The notes: a model not told the origin generated them from the letters alone. 64,000 bases of DNA from Pseudomonas brassicacearum (GCF_000585995.1 NZ_CP007410.1:3127430-3191429), one strand, 5' to 3'; shown: positions 26,219-35,115, counted from the first letter of the stretch. A program made the numbers and translations.

Positions 26219-28096
26219 GTGAGTTCCGAGTTCAGATCGTCCTCCCGACCCGGCCCTGGGCAGTATCGCCAGGTCTCGATTGGTCATCCTGCTGTTGAAG
26301 TCAGGGAAGAGCGGGGCATCCTGCACATGCGCTCCCTGGAGCCCCTGGCGCCGTTGCCGGCGCGGTTGCTCGATCGCCTGGTGCACTGGGCCGAGGTGCG
26401 CCCGCAGCACACCTTTATCGCGGCTCGCGAGGCGGGCGGTGACTGGCGTCGCGTCAGCTATGCGCAGATGCTCGACAGTGTCCGGGCCATCGCCCAAAGC
26501 CTGCTGGGCTACGGCTTGTCGGCCGAAAAACCGCTGGCGCTGCTCTCAGGCAACGACATCGAGCACCTGCAAATGGCCCTCGGTGCAATGTATGCGGGGA
26601 TTCCGTATTGCCCGGTGTCGCCCGCCTATTCGTTGCTGTCCCAGGATTTCGCCAAACTGCGGCACGTCTGTGATCTGCTGCGGCCGGGGCTGGTATTCGT
26701 CAGCAATGCCGCGCCGTTTGAACGGGCGATCAATGCCGTATTGCCGGCGGATATTCCCTTGATCACGGTCCAGGGTGAGCTGGCGGGAAGGGCGAGGACA
26801 AGCTTCGCCAGCCTGCTGGCACAACCCGGCGGCGTCGAGGCCGAGCAGGCTTTTGCCGCCACCGGTCCGGACAGCATCGCCAAGTTTCTCTTTACGTCCG
26901 GTTCGACCAAACTGCCGAAGGCGGTGGTCACCACCCAGCGCATGCTCTGCGCCAACCAACAAATGCTCCTGCAGACCTTTCCGGTGTTCGGTGAAGAGCC
27001 GCCGGTGCTGGTGGATTGGCTGCCGTGGAACCACACGTTCGGTGGCAGCCACAACGTCGGCATCGTGCTGTACAACGGCGGCACGTTCTACCTGGACGAC
27101 GGCAAGCCCACGGCCCAGGGCTTTGCCGAAACCTTGCGCAACCTCAAGGAGATTTCGCCCACCGCTTATCTGACCGTGCCCAAGGGCTGGGAAGAACTGG
27201 TCAACGCCCTGGAGCAGGACGGCGATTTGCGTGAGCGTTTTTTCAAGCGCATCAGCCTGTTCTTCTTCGCGGCGGCGGGTTTGTCCCAAAGCACTTGGGA
27301 TCGCCTCGACAAAGTGGCCGAGCAGCATTGTGGTGAACGGATCCGGATGATGGCCGGGCTGGGAATGACCGAGGCGGCGCCGTCCTGCACGTTTACCACC
27401 GGGCCGTTGTCCATGGCCGGGTACATCGGCCTGCCGGCGCCGGGTTGCGAAGTGCGGCTGGTGCCGGTGGATGGCAAGTTCGAAGGGCGCTTTCGCGGGC
27501 CGCACATCATGCCCGGTTACTGGCGCTCGCCGCAGCAGACCGCCGAGGTGTTCGACGAGGACGGTTTCTACTGCTCGGGTGATGCGATCAAACTGGCCGA
27601 TCCGGGCAACCCGCAACTGGGGTTGATGTTCGATGGGCGGATTGCCGAAGATTTCAAATTGTCTTCCGGGGTGTTCGTCAGTGTCGGGCCGTTGCGCAAT
27701 CGGGCCGTGCTGGAAGGCACGCCATATGTGCAGGACCTGGTAATCACCGCGCCGGATCGCGCGTGCCTGGGCGCGCTGGTGTTTCCACGGCTCGCTGAAT
27801 GCCGACGCCTGTCGGGCCTGGCCTCGGACGCCAGCGATGCCCAAGTGCTCGCCAGCCCGGCGGTACGCCGCTGGTTCGCCGACTGGCTGCAACGCTTGAA
27901 CCGCGAAGCCAGCGGCAACGCCAGTCGCGTGGAGTGGATTGCCTTGCTCGATGAACCGGCGTCCATCGATCGCGGCGAAATCACCGACAAGGGCTCGATC
28001 AACCAACGGGCGGTGTTGCAGTGGCGGGCGGCGAAAGTCGAGGCGCTGTATCGCGGTGAAGACCCATCGATCCTGCGGGCGGGATCGGCGAGTTAA
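26219..28096 (+). CDS. fcs: feruloyl-CoA synthetase
   Basis: The protein has 625 residues, an ANL-superfamily acyl-CoA ligase that activates ferulate with ATP and CoA. The P-loop-like FLFTSGSTKLPKAV, the GLGMTEAAP adenylate motif and YCSGDAIKL are visible. The start is decided by the ribosome site: GGAGG at 26206-26210 is only 2 nt from the ATG at 26213 but 8 nt from the in-frame GTG at 26219, so GTG is preferred. It is last gene of ech-vdh-fcs, after a 142-nt gap. Feruloyl-CoA made here is the substrate of Ech and probably the inducer for the MarR regulator. Confidence 0.93.
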   Translation: MSSEFRSSSRPGPGQYRQVSIGHPAVEVREERGILHMRSLEPLAPLPARLLDRLVHWAEVRPQHTFIAAREAGGDWRRVSYAQMLDSVRAIAQSLLGYGLSAEKPLALLSGNDIEHLQMALGAMYAGIPYCPVSPAYSLLSQDFAKLRHVCDLLRPGLVFVSNAAPFERAINAVLPADIPLITVQGELAGRARTSFASLLAQPGGVEAEQAFAATGPDSIAKFLFTSGSTKLPKAVVTTQRMLCANQQMLLQTFPVFGEEPPVLVDWLPWNHTFGGSHNVGIVLYNGGTFYLDDGKPTAQGFAETLRNLKEISPTAYLTVPKGWEELVNALEQDGDLRERFFKRISLFFFAAAGLSQSTWDRLDKVAEQHCGERIRMMAGLGMTEAAPSCTFTTGPLSMAGYIGLPAPGCEVRLVPVDGKFEGRFRGPHIMPGYWRSPQQTAEVFDEDGFYCSGDAIKLADPGNPQLGLMFDGRIAEDFKLSSGVFVSVGPLRNRAVLEGTPYVQDLVITAPDRACLGALVFPRLAECRRLSGLASDASDAQVLASPAVRRWFADWLQRLNREASGNASRVEWIALLDEPASIDRGEITDKGSINQRAVLQWRAAKVEALYRGEDPSILRAGSAS

Positions 28097-28107
28097 CCCC
28101 CAATCCT

Positions 28108-28196
28108 TGTGGGAGCGAGCTTGCTCGCGATAGCGGTGGTTCAGCAGCATTGATGTTGACTGACACGCCGTCATCGCGAGCAAGCTCGCTCCCACA
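28108..28196. repeat. REP pair, GAGCGAGCTTGCTCGC family
   Basis: Inverted TGTGGGAGCGAGCTTGCTCG copies directly after fcs, with about 30 bases between arms. Confidence 0.88.
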
Positions 28197-28302
28197 GGAT
28201 TTTTCATCTTCGATTCGTTCTGCCCTCAGCCCAGCCCCCGCCGTGACACGCCGCTCCAAGCCTTTTACTATGCCGGTTCTCTTTTCTCTGGAATCCACCT
28301 GG

Positions 28303-29016
28303 ATGAGTAAGCCTGGCCAAACGGTGCTGGTGGCGCTGCGCAGAATGATCGCCTCGGGCGAGTTGGCGGCCGGTGAGCGCTTGATGGAAATTCCCACCGC
28401 AGAATTGTTCGGCGTTTCGCGGATGCCGGTGCGCATGGCGTTCCGCACGCTGGAGCAGGAAGGGCTGCTGGTGCGCTTCGGTGGGCGGGGATTCCAGGTG
28501 CGTTCGGTGAGTGCCGAGGAGATCGCCGGGGCGGTAGAGGTGCGGGGTGTGCTGGAAGGCCTGGCCGCTCGGCAGACGGCCGAACGTGGCTTGTCCGAAG
28601 AGGGCCGGGCGATCCTCGAACAATGCTTGGTGCAGGGTGACGAACTGTTCGCCAAAGGCTATGTGACCGAGGATGACCTGGAGGTCTATCACGACCTCAA
28701 CATGCGCTTTCATCAGGTGATCGTCGAAGGCAGCCACAACCCGGCGATTGCCGATGCACTGGCCCGTAACGATCATCTGCCTTTCGCCTCAGTCACCGCC
28801 CTGGCGGTGGATCGCCAGAACATGGCCGGCGAGTTTCGCCGCTTCAACTACGCCCACATGCAGCACCATTCGGTGTTCGACGCCTTGATCCATCGCCAGG
28901 GTGCCCGTGCCGAGGCGATCATGCGCGAGCATGCCAATGCGACCTTGCGTTATGCCGAGGTGTTTGGTTCGACGCTGGCGGATGAGCGGATGACGGTGAT
29001 CCTGCGTTCAGAATGA
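28303..29016 (+). CDS. vanR: GntR/FCD-family regulator of vanillate genes (VanR-like)
   Basis: The protein has 237 residues. An N-terminal winged HTH (LMEIPTAELFGVSRMPVRMAF...) is followed by an FCD ligand-binding domain (about 90-225) with conserved Asp/His positions (DLNMRFHQVI, HMQHHSVFDALI). It lies next to vanBA and converges with them. VanR repressors of this family are released by vanillate, and GGATCC-centred palindromes matching their operators are present upstream of vanA. The start at 28303 is preferred over the ATG at 28270, which lacks a ribosome site and would add a non-conserved extension. Confidence 0.85.
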   Translation: MSKPGQTVLVALRRMIASGELAAGERLMEIPTAELFGVSRMPVRMAFRTLEQEGLLVRFGGRGFQVRSVSAEEIAGAVEVRGVLEGLAARQTAERGLSEEGRAILEQCLVQGDELFAKGYVTEDDLEVYHDLNMRFHQVIVEGSHNPAIADALARNDHLPFASVTALAVDRQNMAGEFRRFNYAHMQHHSVFDALIHRQGARAEAIMREHANATLRYAEVFGSTLADERMTVILRSE

Positions 29017-29027
29017 AAGCCCTCACG

Positions 29028-29116
29028 GTGGGCGCGGGCTTGCTCGCGAAGGGGCCATCACATTCAGCATCAGTGCAAGCTGACTCTCCGCCTTCGCGAG
29101 CAAGCCCGCTCCCACA
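29028..29116. repeat. REP pair, GCGGGCTTGCTCGC family
   Basis: Inverted GTGGGCGCGGGCTTGCTCGC copies between the convergent vanR and vanB genes. Confidence 0.85.
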
Positions 29117-29137
29117 GATTCCGTGTTGATCTGGAGG

Positions 29138-30088
29138 TTAGAGATCCAACACCAGCAACGGCGTCTTCGACCGGGAGCAACAGGGCGTGAACTGGTCGTT
29201 GCACGCCTGTTCAGCCTCGGTCAGGAACATGTCCCGGTGCTCCGGCACGCCCTCCAACACGCGGGTCAGGCAGGTGCCGCACACGCCTTGTTCGCAGGAA
29301 ATCGGAATCTCGATGCCATGGCTTTCCAGCACCTGCACCACGCTGCGGTCCGCCGGCACTTCGAAGACCTGGCCGCTGCTGGCCAGTTTCACTGAGAAGC
29401 GGCCATCGGCGCTGGTGTCGGTAGGCGCGGCGGCGAAGTATTCTCGGTGCAGGTGGGGTTCCTGCCAGCCCTGGACTTTGGCGGTGTCGAGTACGTGCTG
29501 CATGAAACCGCCGGGACCGCACACATAAAGATGCAGGTCGTCACTGGGCGTAGCCAGCACCCGAGCGGCGTCCAGCAGCGTTTCGGGTTCTTCATCGAAA
29601 TGCAGGAAAACCCGATCGGCATAAGGTGATTGGCGCAAACGTTCGACAAAGGCTGCTCGCTCCCGGGACCGGGCGCAGTAGTGCAGTTCGAACGCCGCAC
29701 CGCTCTGGGCCAAGTGTTCGGCCATGCACAGGATTGGCGTAATGCCGATGCCGCCGGCAAACAGCAGGCTGCGCCGGGCCTCAGGCGCGAGGGGAAACAG
29801 GTTGCGGGGCTCGCTGATGCGCAGGCGCATGCCGGGCTGGATCAACTCATGCAAACTGCGTGACCCGCCGCGCGAGGTGGAGTCCTTGAGTACGCCAATC
29901 AGGTAGCGGTGCCGCTCCTCTGGGTGGTTGCACAGCGAATACTGGCGTATCAGGCCGTCGGGCAAGTGCACGTCGATATGGGCACCGGCCGTGAACGCCG
30001 GCAGCGCAAGACCATCGACGCGGATCAGCTCGTAGCTGCAGATATCGACGGCTTCGTTGTGCCGCGCCGCCACCTGGACTTCGATCAT
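29138..30088 (-). CDS. vanB: vanillate O-demethylase reductase component
   Basis: The protein has 316 residues. Order: FAD/FMN-binding domain (RQYSLCN at 48-54), NAD-binding domain (FAGGIGITPIL at 110-120; YVCGPGGFM) and a C-terminal plant-type [2Fe-2S] ferredoxin domain with Cys265, Cys270, Cys273 and Cys303. It transfers electrons from NADH to VanA. Its start overlaps the vanA stop by 4 nt, so the two are translationally coupled. Confidence 0.95.
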   Translation of the reverse strand: MIEVQVAARHNEAVDICSYELIRVDGLALPAFTAGAHIDVHLPDGLIRQYSLCNHPEERHRYLIGVLKDSTSRGGSRSLHELIQPGMRLRISEPRNLFPLAPEARRSLLFAGGIGITPILCMAEHLAQSGAAFELHYCARSRERAAFVERLRQSPYADRVFLHFDEEPETLLDAARVLATPSDDLHLYVCGPGGFMQHVLDTAKVQGWQEPHLHREYFAAAPTDTSADGRFSVKLASSGQVFEVPADRSVVQVLESHGIEIPISCEQGVCGTCLTRVLEGVPEHRDMFLTEAEQACNDQFTPCCSRSKTPLLVLDL

Positions 30089-31170
30089 GGCCGTTGCTCC
30101 GCCAGTTGTGGCTGATGGCTGCTGGCAATCAATCCGGGCTGGGCTTCACGCTCCCGGGCAATCCAGCGCTCCAGCACACGACGCGACTGCACGCCGCCGG
30201 CATCGATGTTGAGCTTGAGCAGGTTGCGTTGCGGGTGATCCAGCAGGTTGCGCTGCTGGCGCTCAAGCATTTCCAGGTCTTCGCTGAAGATCTTTCCCTG
30301 GCCTTCGCGAATGCTCGCGGTCAAAGCCTCATCCTGCGGCTGGAAGTGCCGGGCCATGCCCCAGAAGTACCAAATGGAGGTTTCGGTTTCCGGGGTGATG
30401 AAATCCACCACGATGCTCGACGCCTTGAATTGCGGCGCGGCGTGATAGCCGCCGTTGCCGGCATGGGCCACGCCCACCTCGATCAGCACATGGCTGGGCG
30501 GGGTGAAGCGGCAGATCTGCCAGCGATCCACCGGCACATCGTCGGCCAGGTTGTTACCGCGCAGCGCCATGCGCCAGAAGGGCGGAGCCATGATGTTTTC
30601 CATGTGCCGGGCGGTGACCACTTCGTCGCCCTCGACCGTGGTCACGGGCGGCGCTTCGTCGATTTCCTTCTGGCCGATGCTGGAGGCGTGCACGTAGGTT
30701 TCGTGGGTCAGGTCCATCAGGTTGTCGATCATCAGGCGGTAGTCGCACTGGATATGGAACAGGCCGCCACCGTAGGCCCACTCGTCACTTTCGGCCCATT
30801 CCAGATGATGGATCAGCGCCGGATCGGCCAGCGCCTGGTCACCCGGCCAGACCCAGATGAAGCCATGGCGTTCCTCCACCGCAAAGGTCTTGTTGCAAGG
30901 AAAACCCCGTACCCGTTGTCCTGGCATTTCCACGGTCCTGCCGTCGCCACCCATCACCAGGCCGTGATAACCGCACACCAGGTTGCCGTTTTCGACGTAG
31001 CCCAAGGAGAGCGGGGCGCCACGATGGGGGCAGAAGTCTTCCACGGCCGCGACCTTGCCTTCATGCCCACGGTAAAAAGCCATCTTCTCGCCACAGATCT
31101 GGCGGCCCAGAGGCTTGTCGGCAATTTCATCGGGGGTGCAGGCAACGTACCAGGCGTTTTTGGGGTACAT
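30085..31170 (-). CDS. vanA: vanillate O-demethylase oxygenase component
   Basis: The protein has 361 residues, a Rieske non-haem iron oxygenase. The Rieske cluster ligands are Cys47, His49, Cys66 and His69. The mononuclear iron site is in DNLMDLTHETYVH, with His156 and His161. It converts vanillate to protocatechuate and formaldehyde, and accepts syringate-like analogues in some strains. It is first gene of vanAB, with promoter and VanR operators directly upstream. No protocatechuate ring-cleavage genes are in the window. Confidence 0.95.
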   Translation of the reverse strand: MYPKNAWYVACTPDEIADKPLGRQICGEKMAFYRGHEGKVAAVEDFCPHRGAPLSLGYVENGNLVCGYHGLVMGGDGRTVEMPGQRVRGFPCNKTFAVEERHGFIWVWPGDQALADPALIHHLEWAESDEWAYGGGLFHIQCDYRLMIDNLMDLTHETYVHASSIGQKEIDEAPPVTTVEGDEVVTARHMENIMAPPFWRMALRGNNLADDVPVDRWQICRFTPPSHVLIEVGVAHAGNGGYHAAPQFKASSIVVDFITPETETSIWYFWGMARHFQPQDEALTASIREGQGKIFSEDLEMLERQQRNLLDHPQRNLLKLNIDAGGVQSRRVLERWIAREREAQPGLIASSHQPQLAEQRP

Positions 31171-31202
31171 GTCGGATCTCCAGGCGGGTGTTGTTTTTGT
31201 TT

Positions 31203-31212
31203 ATGGATCCAT
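31203..31212. promoter_or_regulatory. VanR operator, promoter-proximal (ATGGATCCAT)
   Basis: A perfect 10-bp palindrome at the predicted vanA start site, just downstream of the -10 box. The GGATCC-centred form matches the known VanR operator type of Caulobacter (ATTGGATCCAAT). Confidence 0.6.
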
Positions 31213-31240
31213 TAAGTCTCTTAACTAATATCATTGTCAA
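31211..31240 (-). promoter_or_regulatory. sigma-70 promoter of vanAB
   Basis: On the minus strand TTGACA (31240-31235), 18-bp spacer, CTTAAT (31216-31211). The -10 box abuts the proximal VanR site. The spacer contains TAGTTA, similar to the ech operator half-site. Confidence 0.6.
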
Positions 31241-31274
31241 CGGTATCTGCATTAAATTGGACTATTGGTTTATT

Positions 31275-31286
31275 AATGGATCCATT
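31275..31286. promoter_or_regulatory. VanR operator, distal (AATGGATCCATT)
   Basis: A perfect 12-bp palindrome 73 bp from the proximal site (centre to centre), close to seven helical turns, which would permit DNA looping or cooperative repression. It also lies upstream of the divergent haem-binding-like gene. Confidence 0.6.
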
Positions 31287-31394
31287 GATCTTGATCCAAA
31301 CATGATCAGACCCAGTGCTTTGAATTTGTTGGCTCAAACCCCATCGAAGCTCGATACTCGGCAAGACTTTCTGCCGTACAGCACGGAGTGATCC

Positions 31395-31808
31395 ATGAAA
31401 ACCAAAGCGGTACTCACTGAACAAGACGTTGCCATGTTGCTGGTAGCGGCCAAGGATCTGGCGCACCAGCGGGAATGGGCGGTGTCGATCTGTGTGGTAG
31501 ACGATGGAGGCCATCCCCTGGGACTGTTGCGCCTGGATGACGCCTCGCCGCTATCGGCCTACATCGCCACGGAAAAAGCCCGCACCGCCGCCATGGGCCG
31601 GCGCGACAGCAAGGTCTTCGAGGACATGATCAACGGCGGCCGCTACGCCTTCCTCAGCGCCCCGCACCTGCAAGGCATGCTTGAAGGCGGCGTGACGATC
31701 CGTCATGACGGCCAATGCATCGGCGCCATCGGCGTGTCCGGGGTCAAGGCCGAGCAGGATGCGGAATTGGCGCGTCTGGCGGTGGAGGCGGCGCTGCCGC
31801 AAGCCTGA
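31395..31808 (+). CDS. GlcG/HbpS-family small protein linked to vanAB
   Basis: The protein has 137 residues covering one GlcG/HbpS (DUF336) domain: an N-terminal helix (DVAMLLVAAKDLA), the VVDDGGHPLGLLRLDDASPLSA strand-loop region and GGVTIRHDGQCIGAIGVSG. It is cytoplasmic with no signal peptide. HbpS binds haem and degrades iron-porphyrin, but many family members sit beside aromatic oxygenases with no known role. It is divergent from vanAB across the operator region, so it is probably vanillate-regulated. GGAG precedes the ATG. Confidence 0.82.
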   Translation: MKTKAVLTEQDVAMLLVAAKDLAHQREWAVSICVVDDGGHPLGLLRLDDASPLSAYIATEKARTAAMGRRDSKVFEDMINGGRYAFLSAPHLQGMLEGGVTIRHDGQCIGAIGVSGVKAEQDAELARLAVEAALPQA

Positions 31809-31830
31809 GGCTGGGGGCAGGCTGATCCCC

Positions 31831-31918
31831 TGGGAGCGAGCTTGCTCGCGATAGCGGTGGGTCATTCAACAGCTGCATCGACTGATCAGCCGCCATCGCG
31901 AGCAAGCTCGCTCCCACC
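31831..31918. repeat. REP pair, GAGCGAGCTTGCTCGC family
   Basis: Inverted TGGGAGCGAGCTTGCTCGCG copies between the GlcG-like and AraC genes. Confidence 0.87.
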
Positions 31919-31998
31919 GGGAATTGCACAAATCTTCCAGACGTCATCCCCTCGAGCGGTTAATCTGCCCCAAGCGGATACACAAAACGAGGCGGCTC

Positions 31999-32835
31999 AT
32001 GACGGCATGCAACTGGATCGATCTCAAGCAGGACGCCACGTCCGGTATCGAGACCGTGCATGCGCATTTCGAGGGGCATGCCTACGATCCCCATTGGCAC
32101 GACACGTACCTGGTGGGCGTGACCGAGCAGGGCGTGCAGCAGTTTCATTGCCGCCGCCAGCAGCACAACAGCACGCCAGGCAAGGTGTTTCTGCTCGAGC
32201 CGGGTGAGTTGCATGACGGCAATGCGCCCCAGGCCAACGGTTTTACCTACCGCACCTTGTACCTGGAACCCCAGTGGCTGGAGCGCGAACTGCGCTCCTT
32301 GTTCGACGAGGCGCCGGACAACGCCCAGTTGGGGTTCGCCGCCACTCTGACGGACGATGCGCGGCTGGCCAGTGCCACCGCCCTGGCGTTCCAGAGCCTG
32401 CATGAACAGGAGATTCGCATCGTGCGCCAGACCGCCCTGGACACCTTGCTGGCCAACCTGACCCAACACTTGCACTGGCGGGCGCGGATCAATCCTGACC
32501 CACGCTTGCCATTGGTCGCGCAACAGGCTCGTGATTATCTGCACAGTCACCTGCACGAAGACATCGGGTTGGATGACCTGGCGCGGGTCACTGGTGTCGA
32601 TCGTTTCCGCCTGACCCGTGCGTTCAAGGCCGCTTTCGGCCTGGCACCCCATGCCTATCTGATCCAGTTGCGCCTGGCCCGCGCCCGGCGTTTGCTGGCC
32701 CAGGGTGAGAGTGCCGTGGCGGTGGCAGCCATGCTTGGCTTTGCCGACCAAAGCCACCTGGGCCGCTGGTTCCAGCGCGCCTATCGACTGAGTCCGGCGG
32801 ACTACCGCAAGCGCTGCTCAATTGTTCCAGACTGA
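31999..32835 (+). CDS. AraC-family regulator, probably of the adjacent LysE exporter
   Basis: The protein has 278 residues. The N-terminal AraC-type cupin includes HWHDTYLVGVTEQGVQQF and LLEPGELHDG. The C-terminal double HTH includes IGLDDLARVTGVDRFRLTRAF and VAVAAMLGFADQSHLGRWF. GAGG precedes the ATG at 31999. It is followed 53 nt later by a LysE exporter gene on the same strand, a pairing common in pseudomonads where the regulator senses an amino acid. Confidence 0.87.
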   Translation: MTACNWIDLKQDATSGIETVHAHFEGHAYDPHWHDTYLVGVTEQGVQQFHCRRQQHNSTPGKVFLLEPGELHDGNAPQANGFTYRTLYLEPQWLERELRSLFDEAPDNAQLGFAATLTDDARLASATALAFQSLHEQEIRIVRQTALDTLLANLTQHLHWRARINPDPRLPLVAQQARDYLHSHLHEDIGLDDLARVTGVDRFRLTRAFKAAFGLAPHAYLIQLRLARARRLLAQGESAVAVAAMLGFADQSHLGRWFQRAYRLSPADYRKRCSIVPD

Positions 32836-32888
32836 ATCCGGCTTGTTGGTGATGATCAAGCGACGATCATTCACCGAGAAGTTGCTTC

Positions 32889-33491
32889 ATGGACCAGTTA
32901 CTGCCGTTTGCCTTGTTCGCCTTTGTCGCCTCCATCACCCCGGGTCCGACCAATATCCTGGTGTTGAGCCATAGCTCGCGCTTCGGCCTGGCCACCACCT
33001 TGCCGATCATCCTCGGCGCGTGCGCGGCGGCAGCCTTGTTGGTGCTCCTGGTCGGCACGGGGTTGGGGGATGTGCTCGCGCGCCATGCCACGATTCAAAC
33101 ATTGCTCTCATGGGCTGGCATCGCCTGGTTGAGTTGGATGGCCTGGCAGATCTTCAGCGCGCCGGCCCAGGCCATTGACCCGGACCGGCCCGCCGAAGGC
33201 CCGCGACTGGGCCTGGCGGGTGCGGCCGGGTTGCAGTTGGTGAACCCGAAAACCTGGATGATGGCGCTGGCGGTGGTCAGCGTGTTTGCTGGCGCCGAGG
33301 CTGACCGTACCGTGCGGGTGCTCTGGCTATCCCTGGCGTTTTTTGCGATTTCCATTCCGTGCATGACCCTGTGGGCCTATCTGGGCCTCGGCGCTGCCCG
33401 GTTCTGCCGTTCCGCCGTGGCCATGGGCCGGTTCAATCGGACCATGGCGGTGTTGTTGCTGGTGTCGGCATGGGCGACGTTGGTGGTCTGA
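32889..33491 (+). CDS. LysE/RhtB-family amino-acid exporter
   Basis: The protein has 200 residues with six predicted membrane helices. The first-helix SITPGPTNILV is the LysE family signature, and GLQLVNPKTW is the second conserved element. It probably exports an amino acid or related metabolite across the inner membrane. The ligand is unknown. Confidence 0.88.
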   Translation: MDQLLPFALFAFVASITPGPTNILVLSHSSRFGLATTLPIILGACAAAALLVLLVGTGLGDVLARHATIQTLLSWAGIAWLSWMAWQIFSAPAQAIDPDRPAEGPRLGLAGAAGLQLVNPKTWMMALAVVSVFAGAEADRTVRVLWLSLAFFAISIPCMTLWAYLGLGAARFCRSAVAMGRFNRTMAVLLLVSAWATLVV

Positions 33492-33509
33492 GGGATCGGA
33501 AAGAACCAT

Positions 33510-33636
33510 TGTGGCGAGGGAGCTTGCTCCCGCTGGGCTGCGAAGCAGCCCCCGCTCAATCAACCTGATAGATACACCGCGTCGCCAGGTTCTAGGGCCG
33601 CTGCGCGTCCCAGCGGGAGCAAGCTCCCTCGCCACA
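33510..33636. repeat. REP pair (REPIN), GGGAGCTTGCTCCC family
   Basis: Inverted TGTGGCGAGGGAGCTTGCTC copies between the convergent LysE and aldA genes. Confidence 0.9.
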
Positions 33637-33670
33637 ATGGGTATCCCAGCCCATCTGGCTCTATCGCCGG

Positions 33671-35104
33671 TCAGCTTTGCAAGTACACCGCATGGGTATG
33701 GGTGTACTCATACAAACCATGCTTGCCATCGGCCCCACCCACCCCGGATTTACGCACGCCGGCATGGAAGCCCTGCATGGCTTCGAAGTTTTCGCGGTTG
33801 ACGTAGGTCTCGCCAAAGTCCAGGCCACGAATGGCGTGCATGGCCCGGCTCAGGTCCCGGGTGTAGACCGAAGAAGTCAGGCCGTAGTCGCAGTCGTTGG
33901 CCAGGGCGATGGCCTCGTCCAGGTCGTCAATGATCTGGATCGGCAGCACCGGACCGAAGATTTCGTCACGCATGATGTCCATTGATGCGTTGCAACCGGC
34001 CAGTACCGTGGGTTGGAAGTGGAAACCACTGGGGCGGTCCGCCACGCTGCCGCCGCTGACCAGGCTGGCGCCTTGGCTGAGGGCGGTTCGAACCTTGCGT
34101 TCCACGCTGTCCAGGCCCTGGCGGTTGATCAGCGGGCCCATCTCCACGTCGGCTTCGGCGATCGGGTCGCCGTAGCGGGTGGCAGACATTGCCGCGCTGA
34201 TTTGCTCGATGAATTGATCAGCGACCTTGCGTTCCACGTAGACGCGTTCGGCACAGTTGCAGACTTGCCCGGTGTTGATGATCCGTGAATCGCGAATGGC
34301 TTTCACCGCCAGCGCCAGATCGGCGTCCGCCAGCACGATGGCCGGGGCCTTGCCGCCCAGTTCCAGGTTGAGCTTGGTAATGTTCGGCGCCGCCGCCGTC
34401 ATGATCCGTGAGCCGGTGTCGACGCTGCCGGTGAAGCTGATCATGTCCACGCCTTTGTGACCGCTCAGCGCAGCGCCCACCTGGCCGTCGCCGCATACGA
34501 CATTGAACACGCCGGGTGGCAGGTCGGTCTCGGCCACCAACCGGGCGAATTCGAAGCAGTTGTTCGGGGTTTCTTCGCTGGGCTTGATGACGATGGTGTT
34601 GCCGGTCAACAGCGCCGGTGCCATCTTGCGAGCGATCAGGAAAAACGGAAAGTTCCACGGCAGGATCCCGGCCACCACGCCCAGCGGCTTGCGGAACAGG
34701 AAGATGTTTTCACCGGGGCGGTCGCTGGTGATGATCTCGCCTTCGATGCGCCGGGCCCATTCGGCCATGTAGTCGAGATAGTCGGCGGTGAAATTGACCT
34801 CCACCTCGGCCAGGGCACTGATCTTGCCTTGTTCCAGGGTGATGGTGCGCGCCAGGTGGGCGACGTTTTCCCGCAGTTTGGCGGCGATGCGGCGCAGGTG
34901 TCCGGCGCGTTCGATGGCCGGTTTGGCCGACCAGTCTTTCTGCGCGGCGCGGGCGGCAGCCAGGGCCTGATCGACGTCGGCGGCGTTGGAAGCCGGGACT
35001 TGGGACAGCAATGCCCCAGTAGCCGGGTTGAACACGTCCAGGTGCGCCTCGCTGTGGGTGAACTGGCCGTTGATGAAGTTCTGGAACACAGGAACGGATG
35101 ACAT
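33671..35104 (-). CDS. aldA: lactaldehyde dehydrogenase (AldA-like)
   Basis: The protein has 477 residues, close to E. coli AldA (479). Motifs: PWNFPFFLIARKMAPAL, FTGSVDTGS, ELGGKAP and NTGQVCNCAERVYV with catalytic Cys. It oxidises L-lactaldehyde (and glycolaldehyde) to the acid with NAD. It is last gene of the rhmT-rhmD-rhmA-aldA operon, 11 nt after the aldolase, so it would remove the aldehyde that the aldolase makes. GAAGGA precedes the ATG at 35104; the longer frame upstream is the aldolase gene read in another frame. Confidence 0.92.
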   Translation of the reverse strand: MSSVPVFQNFINGQFTHSEAHLDVFNPATGALLSQVPASNAADVDQALAAARAAQKDWSAKPAIERAGHLRRIAAKLRENVAHLARTITLEQGKISALAEVEVNFTADYLDYMAEWARRIEGEIITSDRPGENIFLFRKPLGVVAGILPWNFPFFLIARKMAPALLTGNTIVIKPSEETPNNCFEFARLVAETDLPPGVFNVVCGDGQVGAALSGHKGVDMISFTGSVDTGSRIMTAAAPNITKLNLELGGKAPAIVLADADLALAVKAIRDSRIINTGQVCNCAERVYVERKVADQFIEQISAAMSATRYGDPIAEADVEMGPLINRQGLDSVERKVRTALSQGASLVSGGSVADRPSGFHFQPTVLAGCNASMDIMRDEIFGPVLPIQIIDDLDEAIALANDCDYGLTSSVYTRDLSRAMHAIRGLDFGETYVNRENFEAMQGFHAGVRKSGVGGADGKHGLYEYTHTHAVYLQS

Positions 35105-35115
35105 GGCAGTGTCCT

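Noticed and set aside
26546..28207. 553-codon open frame opposite fcs
   Set aside because: It is antisense to a clear feruloyl-CoA synthetase, starts in a REP element, and has no recognisable motif.
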